A stretch of 26,001 nt of DNA, from positions 1-26,001 of IMG/VR virus record IMGVR_UViG_3300033553_000577. The stretch is one strand, 5' to 3'. This DNA is from a virus. Each line of letters starts with the position of its first letter. Within the stretch, counting starts at the first letter, position 1. The translations under genes and the position numbers were made by a program. Below are positions 23,071 to 26,001 of the stretch, one piece after another. The notes under the pieces were generated by a model. It was given only the letters and a program-made list of their open reading frames with translations, did not search any database and was not told the DNA's origin.

Positions 23071-23763
23071 TCATCGTTGAACCAGAGCCCGGAAGCGGGC
23101 GTGGAAGGCGGGCGCGAACCGGATGAGATACTCAGCACGAGCGATCGCATAGAAAGGCAGCAGTGGCCTTACACTACGACCAGCCGAACTTTTGATAAGT
23201 ATAGGCCTTAATCCGCGCGCTAATGTTGCTCTTCTTCGCTTTCCATTCTCATAACCATGCACTGTATACTTGAAGCGCTGATAGACGCCAGGCGGCAACT
23301 GGCCTTTCTTTGATCCCTTAGGCAGGTACACATACAACTTAGACGATCCGGATCGTGCTGCTTTGAGAACGGCCTTTATCTGGGACGTTTTAACATTGCC
23401 ATGGTTATCCATACTGGCAGACTCACCAGGCATGAACTTATCCTGACCCAGGGCGCGCTCAAAGCCTTTGAGCTTACGACCGCCACCATCAACCTGGGGC
23501 GTCAGATACGACGCACTCATGCGCGGTGGATGCCGCAGCCAGACACTGGCCCGCATATTATGATTGCGCGTCTTGGTAACCATCACGCCGTTAATAGTGT
23601 ATTGGGTAGGCCGATCAAACACCCGCAGGATCTGGGTGCGCACCGCATCAGCCATCCGCGCCGCCGTATAATCCAGAGTCTGCTCCAGGGCGCGCCGGGT
23701 CTGTTTCGGCATCTGCTTGAGCATGGCCTGCAGTTGCGCACTGTCAACCTTGATGCTGATCAT
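23071..23763 (-). CDS. Minor tail / tail-completion-like protein in early region
   Basis: A 230-residue protein beginning MISIKVDSAQLQAMLKQMPK. The pattern of an N-terminal helix (ALEQTLDYTAARMADAVRTQ), then RVFDRPTQYTINGVMVTKTR, a strand VWLRHPP, the segment SASYLTPQVDGGGRKLKGFE and a basic C-terminus, is that of phage structural proteins usually annotated as minor tail or neck proteins. In other phages it sits with the connector genes; here it is some 16 kb away in the early region. The ATG overlaps the previous stop (ATGA). The stated role is a family-level guess. It is basic and may bind nucleic acid. Confidence 0.7.
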   Translation of the reverse strand: MISIKVDSAQLQAMLKQMPKQTRRALEQTLDYTAARMADAVRTQILRVFDRPTQYTINGVMVTKTRNHNMRASVWLRHPPRMSASYLTPQVDGGGRKLKGFERALGQDKFMPGESASMDNHGNVKTSQIKAVLKAARSGSSKLYVYLPKGSKKGQLPPGVYQRFKYTVHGYENGKRRRATLARGLRPILIKSSAGRSVRPLLPFYAIARAEYLIRFAPAFHARFRALVQR

Positions 23764-24050
23764 CGATAAACCTCAACAACCTGGCCGTGATCCACCCTGC
23801 TTACTATCTTGTAGGGATCGCGGCCCGAGCGGGAGGAGGGAGACCTAATATGGTCTCTGGGGTGAGTAGAGAGTCCCGCAACAGGGCTGGACGGATACTC
23901 TCCGAGCGAACACATTATACTGAGGATGATAGCTCCTATCATGAACACGACCGAGACCGAGACCACCAGGTCGGCATGGTCCATAGTTCGCAGACCGCGC
24001 ACGGCCCGTCTGATCTTGCCGCGCAATGGCCGCTTTTCTTGCCAGATCAT
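23760..24050 (-). CDS. Small membrane protein
   Basis: A 96-residue protein beginning MIWQEKRPLRGKIRRAVRGL. After a basic N-terminus it has one clear membrane segment (ADLVVSVSVVFMIGAIILSI, about 26-45), then a polar tail rich in Ser, Arg and Pro. The ATG overlaps the previous stop (ATGA), with GGGAG 7 bases upstream. The positive N-terminus suggests the N-terminus stays in the cytoplasm. A superinfection-exclusion or holin-like role is possible, but nothing in the sequence decides it. Confidence 0.6.
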   Translation of the reverse strand: MIWQEKRPLRGKIRRAVRGLRTMDHADLVVSVSVVFMIGAIILSIMCSLGEYPSSPVAGLSTHPRDHIRSPSSRSGRDPYKIVSRVDHGQVVEVYR

Positions 24051-24304
24051 AATTGTCTCCCGGCCGACCGGCGGCCTTCTCGTTTGCGTTTGGGGGTAGC
24101 CAGCACCTCAGCGACCAGGCTGGAGACCAGCTCCGCGGTGGCGCCGGTGCCGTGCCCTTCGATAAAGGAGGCCAACTCTTCTTGTTTGACCAGGATGGTG
24201 CGGCCGATCCGGTACTCCGGCAAACCCTGCCGGACCCAGTCCTTGAAAGTATCGCCGCAGATGCCCAGCTCTGCGCAGACCTGCTTCTTGTTGACGAATT
24301 TCAT
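24047..24304 (-). CDS. Excisionase/AlpA-like helix-turn-helix protein
   Basis: An 85-residue protein: MKFVNKKQVCAELGICGDTF, then KDWVRQGLPEYRIGRTILVK and QEELASFIEGHG. This is the HTH_17/MerR-like excisionase pattern, with a turn helix ending in a W-x-x-x-G-LP wing. The C-terminus is basic. The ATG overlaps the stop of the upstream gene (ATGA). It probably binds DNA as a regulator, excisionase or terminase accessory. With no integrase in the window, excisionase is only a fold-based name. Confidence 0.78.
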   Translation of the reverse strand: MKFVNKKQVCAELGICGDTFKDWVRQGLPEYRIGRTILVKQEELASFIEGHGTGATAELVSSLVAEVLATPKRKREGRRSAGRQL

Positions 24305-24768
24305 TTGTCGTAGTCCTCTTTGTATTTGGCCACCGTCCGTTCGATCTCCGCCACCGCCGCCGCCTTGAGGGCATCGATCTCCCGGCAGGACAGGCCGTCG
24401 TCAATACCATTCTGCAACATGCCCAAAGCGCGCCAGTCGGCCAGCTGCTCCTGCTCGATAGTCGGCAGCGGCTCGATCAGCAGCGGCTCACCGCAGTCCA
24501 TTGAGGTGCCCGAACATAAATAGGCGATACAGGCCCGGACCACACCGCAGTGGCCCATATCGTCCAGCCGGTCCAGCAGGTTCTTGAGGCCGCGGATCGG
24601 ATCATAGGCCTCCGGCGGCTTATCGGTGCAGGCCGGGTCCTGGCTCCAAAAATCAACCACCCGGGCGTTCTTTTTGCCGAACACCTCATAGAGGGCCGAC
24701 TTGCCCAGATGCTTGCGGGAAAAATAAAATATCTGCCAGGACTGCATTGGTCGTCGTCTGTTTGCCAT
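24301..24768 (-). CDS. Hypothetical phage protein (early)
   Basis: A 155-residue protein beginning MANRRRPMQSWQIFYFSRKH, with GGGAGCAGG upstream of the ATG. It is helical, with a cysteine-containing middle (CGVVRACIAYLCSG) and an acidic C-terminal helix (EIERTVAKYKEDYDK). The next ATG, at residue 8, is an alternative start. I recognise no family. It opens a run of four overlapping early genes (24768 to 23071). Confidence 0.7.
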   Translation of the reverse strand: MANRRRPMQSWQIFYFSRKHLGKSALYEVFGKKNARVVDFWSQDPACTDKPPEAYDPIRGLKNLLDRLDDMGHCGVVRACIAYLCSGTSMDCGEPLLIEPLPTIEQEQLADWRALGMLQNGIDDGLSCREIDALKAAAVAEIERTVAKYKEDYDK

Positions 24769-24796
24769 TTACCTGCTCCCAAAATCCCCATACAGT
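24768..24796 (+). promoter_or_regulatory. Candidate plus-strand promoter for the structured RNA
   Basis: TTTACC (24768-24773) and TACAGT (24791-24796) are 17 bp apart, each matching consensus at four of six bases. Transcription would start near 24803, just before the RNA stem at 24820. A second weak -10 (GATTAT, 24815-24820) would start inside the stem and is less likely. Confidence 0.3.
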
Positions 24797-24803
24797 TAAA
24801 CTG
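24793..24803. promoter_or_regulatory. Palindromic operator candidate CAGTTAAACTG
   Basis: An 11-bp odd palindrome (CAGTT-A-AACTG) overlaps the candidate plus-strand promoter and lies about 25 bases upstream of the minus-strand early gene at 24768. A repressor bound here could affect both directions. Only one copy was seen, so this is tentative. Confidence 0.35.
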
Positions 24804-24819
24804 GGAAAATGTTTGATTA

Positions 24820-24917
24820 TGTCCCCGCATCCTGTTAAAGATATCGACTAGGCGCCAACCTGTTGATATCTCATTCCATCGGACTATTCCGACGACAGGA
24901 GCGGGGGCATTTTTTTT
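24820..24917 (+). ncRNA. C4-like antisense RNA candidate (three-way junction with terminator)
   Basis: The plus strand folds into a three-stem junction. The closing stem pairs 24820-24835 with 24895-24909 (15 bp with one bulged A, including CCCCGC/GCGGGG and TCCTGT/ACAGGA), and eight T follow at 24910-24917. Inside are hairpin 2, AGATATC/GATATCT (24839-24845 and 24865-24871) extended by AGG/CCT, and hairpin 3, TCGG/CCGA (24879-24882 and 24889-24892). Two parts are complementary to the region just downstream: 24857-24868 (AACCTGTTGATA) pairs with 25012-25025, and 24877-24885 (CATCGGACT) pairs with 24989-25000, including the ATG at 24998. This is the design of the phage P1/P7 c4 RNA, which sits upstream of the ant operon and blocks its leader ORF. 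The family name is inferred from architecture. Confidence 0.6.
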
Positions 24918-24927
24918 GCTCTGTTGA

Positions 24928-24948
24928 GCCCGGTAGATTGCGCCGGGC
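24928..24948 (+). other. Short hairpin in the leader downstream of the RNA
   Basis: GCCCGG (24928-24933) pairs with CCGGGC (24943-24948) around a 9-base loop, with five T at 24955-24959. It could be a weak terminator or a leader structure in any read-through transcript into the ORF at 24998. Confidence 0.35.
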
Positions 24949-24997
24949 GGTGGCTTTTTGCTCTTTATATCTGCCGCGGTTACTGTAGAGTCCGGCG

Positions 24998-25222
24998 ATG
25001 CAACTGATTGTTATTCAACCAGGTTATCCTCAAGGTATTTGGCATATGAAGAAACCAGACTATGACAAATTGCTCCATGCGCTTGAAGATGCACTGTTGG
25101 CATTTCCAGCAGACAATGAGCAAACAGATCTTCCGACTCTTCGGCTGAAAGTACGTGTCCTGAATCTGAAGATAGCTGTGTCCAAAAAGAGGCAGCAACT
25201 TCAACGGACAGCGACACCGTGA
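24998..25222 (+). CDS. Small ORF, predicted target of the C4-like RNA
   Basis: A 74-residue frame beginning MQLIVIQPGYPQGIWHMKKP. A second ATG at residue 17 (25046) starts MKKPDYDKLLHALEDALLAF and has AAGG about 10 bases upstream; that shorter form is a compact helical protein of 58 residues. The first ATG lies within the sequence complementary to the upstream RNA, and the second complementary block falls 14-27 bases into the frame, so translation should be blocked by pairing. In P1 the equivalent leader ORF is icd, coupled to the antirepressor. Composition is lower in GC than the phage genes. An opposing minus-strand frame covers the same bases, so certainty is limited. Confidence 0.45.
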   Translation: MQLIVIQPGYPQGIWHMKKPDYDKLLHALEDALLAFPADNEQTDLPTLRLKVRVLNLKIAVSKKRQQLQRTATP

Positions 25223-25256
25223 CCCCGCCGATAGTGGTGGCGATTGTTTTGGTCAT
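25011..25256 (-). CDS. Alternative minus-strand small ORF
   Basis: An 81-residue frame beginning MTKTIATTIGGVTVSLSVEV. It has a near-ideal ribosome site (GAGGAG, 8 bases before the ATG), and its first 20 codons are GC-rich like the phage genes. The remainder changes to lower GC and overlaps the plus-strand ORF at 24998. The ribosome site is a duplicate of the one at the end of the HTH gene at 25753. It may be the original second gene of the early minus operon, now separated from the HTH gene by the inserted cassette, with an altered 3' part. Only one of this frame and the plus-strand frame need be translated. Confidence 0.4.
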   Translation of the reverse strand: MTKTIATTIGGVTVSLSVEVAASFWTQLSSDSGHVLSAEESEDLFAHCLLEMPTVHLQAHGAICHSLVSSYAKYLEDNLVE

Positions 25257-25271
25257 GCTGCTTTCTCCTCT
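25253..25271. repeat. 19-bp direct repeat, left copy
   Basis: TCATGCTGCTTTCTCCTCT occurs here and again at 25753-25771, exactly 500 bp apart. On the minus strand each copy contains GAGGAG, the codons for EEKAA-like residues and an ATGA junction. The two copies bracket the plus-strand ORF at 25338-25703. Confidence 0.8.
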
Positions 25272-25337
25272 GTTTAATTACCATAAAAACCATTAGCCTG
25301 GGCCCACATACCAAAACGGGCGGCAAGGTAACCACCG

Positions 25338-25703
25338 ATGATAAGACCCAAATTAGGCGCAATTACTCTCCAGACATATGTGGCGATCCTCAAAGAGGCA
25401 TCGATAAATCCTTTGCCCAATTTGGATAAGGTCCGCGAGAATCGCGAAAAGTATCGAGCCATGAAAGAATTACTGGATGCCGGTTTACTATCGGATGCGG
25501 CAACCTCTATTGGCGGCTCCGTAACTTTTGTGTCAGACATAATTTTGACCCCTGATGGCGCACATGCGCTGGTTGAGTGGTCAGAATATTTACAGCAGTT
25601 AACGTTCTGGTCTAAATTCGGCAAAGTCTTAGTGCAGGCGCTATGGATTCTAGTCGGGGCACTCGCCGCAGCTATTCCAGAGACGGTCAGAAGGCTGTTA
25701 TGA
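25338..25703 (+). CDS. Putative winged-helix/membrane protein in repeat-flanked cassette
   Basis: A 121-residue protein beginning MIRPKLGAITLQTYVAILKE. AAGG lies about 9 bases upstream, and an in-frame stop just before fixes the start. The middle (KYRAMKELLDAGLLSDAATS, then ILTPDGAHALVEWSEYL) resembles a small winged-helix unit with a TPDGA wing. A C-terminal hydrophobic helix (VLVQALWILVGALAAAIPET) could enter the membrane. The codons are lower in GC than those of the phage core. A minus-strand frame (25274-25756) covers the same region, but its N-terminal half is not protein-like. It would be the second gene of a unit led by the structured RNA. Function unknown; an antirepressor or exclusion role is speculative. 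Confidence 0.6.
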   Translation: MIRPKLGAITLQTYVAILKEASINPLPNLDKVRENREKYRAMKELLDAGLLSDAATSIGGSVTFVSDIILTPDGAHALVEWSEYLQQLTFWSKFGKVLVQALWILVGALAAAIPETVRRLL

Positions 25704-25752
25704 CGACGAGCTCGCAGAAGGCGCCGGCGGCGGCCCTTAATCACGAGCCAGT

Positions 25753-25771
25753 TCATGCTGCTTTCTCCTCT
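25753..25771. repeat. 19-bp direct repeat, right copy
   Basis: The right copy of TCATGCTGCTTTCTCCTCT lies at the 3' end of the HTH gene on the minus strand. It encodes that gene's last residues (EEKAA) and stop, and it holds the GAGGAG site and an ATGA overlap that would start a following gene. That following frame is not convincing, which suggests the original partner was displaced to 25256. Confidence 0.8.
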
Positions 25772-25956
25772 TTTGAGTTTGCGTCGGGGACCGGTTGGCT
25801 GAGGGCGGCGTTGATGGCGGCAGTGATCCGGGCGGAGGTGCTGCGTCCATGCAGCACCAGGGTGACGGCCACGCCGGAGACCCCCAGTTGACTGGCGATA
25901 TCTTTAATTTTTATGCGGCGCTCTTTGAGCCCTTGCTTGATTAAGTTAGTTTCCAT
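25753..25956 (-). CDS. Cro/repressor-like helix-turn-helix regulator
   Basis: A 67-residue protein: METNLIKQGLKERRIKIKDI, ASQLGVSGVAVTLVLHGRST, SARITAAINAALSQP. The DIASQLGVSGVAVTLVLHGR segment is a classic lambda-repressor/XRE-type helix-turn-helix, followed by a short helix. The small size fits a Cro-like or Ner-like early regulator. It is the first minus-strand gene and faces a plus-strand gene starting 30 bases away, the usual layout of a phage genetic switch. Only GAGA-type sequence lies close to the ATG. It probably binds the short gap 25957-25985. Confidence 0.8.
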   Translation of the reverse strand: METNLIKQGLKERRIKIKDIASQLGVSGVAVTLVLHGRSTSARITAAINAALSQPVPDANSKEEKAA

Positions 25957-25985
25957 GTCTCTCTTATAAATCGGAGTAGCCTATT

Positions 25986-26001
25986 ATGTCAACCGAAAAA
26001 A
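25986..26001 (+). CDS. Start of a divergent gene, possibly the prophage repressor (partial)
   Basis: ATG TCA ACC GAA AAA (MSTEK) runs off the right edge, with GGAG (25973-25976) 9 bases upstream. It is divergent from the Cro-like gene, where a CI-type repressor is normally encoded. Only five codons are visible, so this rests on the ribosome site and layout. Confidence 0.35.

Noticed and set aside
24820-24917. Riboswitch (purine type) as an explanation for the three-way junction RNA
   Set aside because: The junction has a similar outline, but I do not see the conserved purine-riboswitch junction bases or the kissing GG/CC loops, and there is no metabolic gene downstream. The C4 model fits the complementarity and the phage setting better.
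25274-25756. 160-residue minus-strand ORF with ideal ribosome site
   Set aside because: The N-terminal 70 residues do not resemble a protein and the ribosome site is a copy of a duplicated junction. An inner start (MSDTKV) is more plausible but still competes with the better plus-strand gene; it is left as a finding, not a feature.
1-26001. CRISPR array, tRNA, rRNA, integrase, insertion sequence or attachment site
   Set aside because: I looked for repeat-spacer spacing, cloverleaf/CCA ends and recombinase motifs on both strands and found none. The repeats at 20969-21207 are iterons and those at 25253/25753 are a single pair.

Overview
The window is almost entirely the genome of a tailed double-stranded DNA bacteriophage or prophage, probably a siphovirus. 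It has a tape measure, a tail tube and a frameshifted tail assembly chaperone, and no sheath or baseplate gene is visible. Nearly every gene lies on the minus strand, packed end to end with ATGA, TAATG or TGATG overlaps and good Shine-Dalgarno sites, so transcription runs from right to left. The GC content is high (roughly 60% by eye) with GC-rich third positions. This suggests a GC-rich Gram-negative host, possibly a proteobacterium or Desulfobacterota member, but the host cannot be fixed from the sequence. No integrase, att site, tRNA, rRNA, CRISPR array or insertion sequence is visible.

Layout from right (early) to left (late). At 25.75-26.0 kb a small Cro/repressor-like HTH gene on the minus strand faces the first codons of a divergent plus-strand gene. 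From 24.8 to 25.7 kb lies a low-GC plus-strand module: a candidate structured antisense RNA of C4 type (24820-24917) with a poly-T terminator, a small ORF whose start region is complementary to two arms of that RNA, and a 121-residue ORF with a hydrophobic C-terminus, the latter lying between two copies of a 19-bp direct repeat exactly 500 bp apart. Next come early minus-strand genes: an unknown protein, an excisionase-like HTH protein, a small membrane protein and a minor-tail-like protein. A candidate terminator and promoter separate these from the replication block: a P4/D5-type helicase-primase (21.2-22.9 kb) and a CHC2/Toprim primase (19.4-21.0 kb), with an AT-rich iteron region between them that is the best candidate replication origin.

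From 11.6 to 19.4 kb the packaging genes (putative TerS and a lambda GpA-type TerL) are interspersed with accessory genes: a DndC-like/PAPS-reductase-family ATP pyrophosphatase, two helix-turn-helix or ASCH-domain proteins, SSB, an HNH nuclease with duplicated N-terminal repeats, a zinc-ribbon protein and several unknowns. A 149-bp gap at 11.47-11.62 kb carries a consensus -10 box and short repeats and looks like the structural-gene promoter. To its left come the head genes (DUF6148/gpW-like connector, portal, ClpP-like protease with internal scaffold start, P22-like coat protein), the connector and tail completion genes, the tail tube, the tail chaperone with an A AAA AAG slippery site, the tape measure, a distal tail protein, and a large tail protein that runs off the left edge.

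The most interesting items are the C4-like antisense RNA and its predicted target, the DndC-like gene embedded between the terminase genes, the iteron origin, the dnaX-type frameshift, and the 19-bp repeat-flanked cassette.
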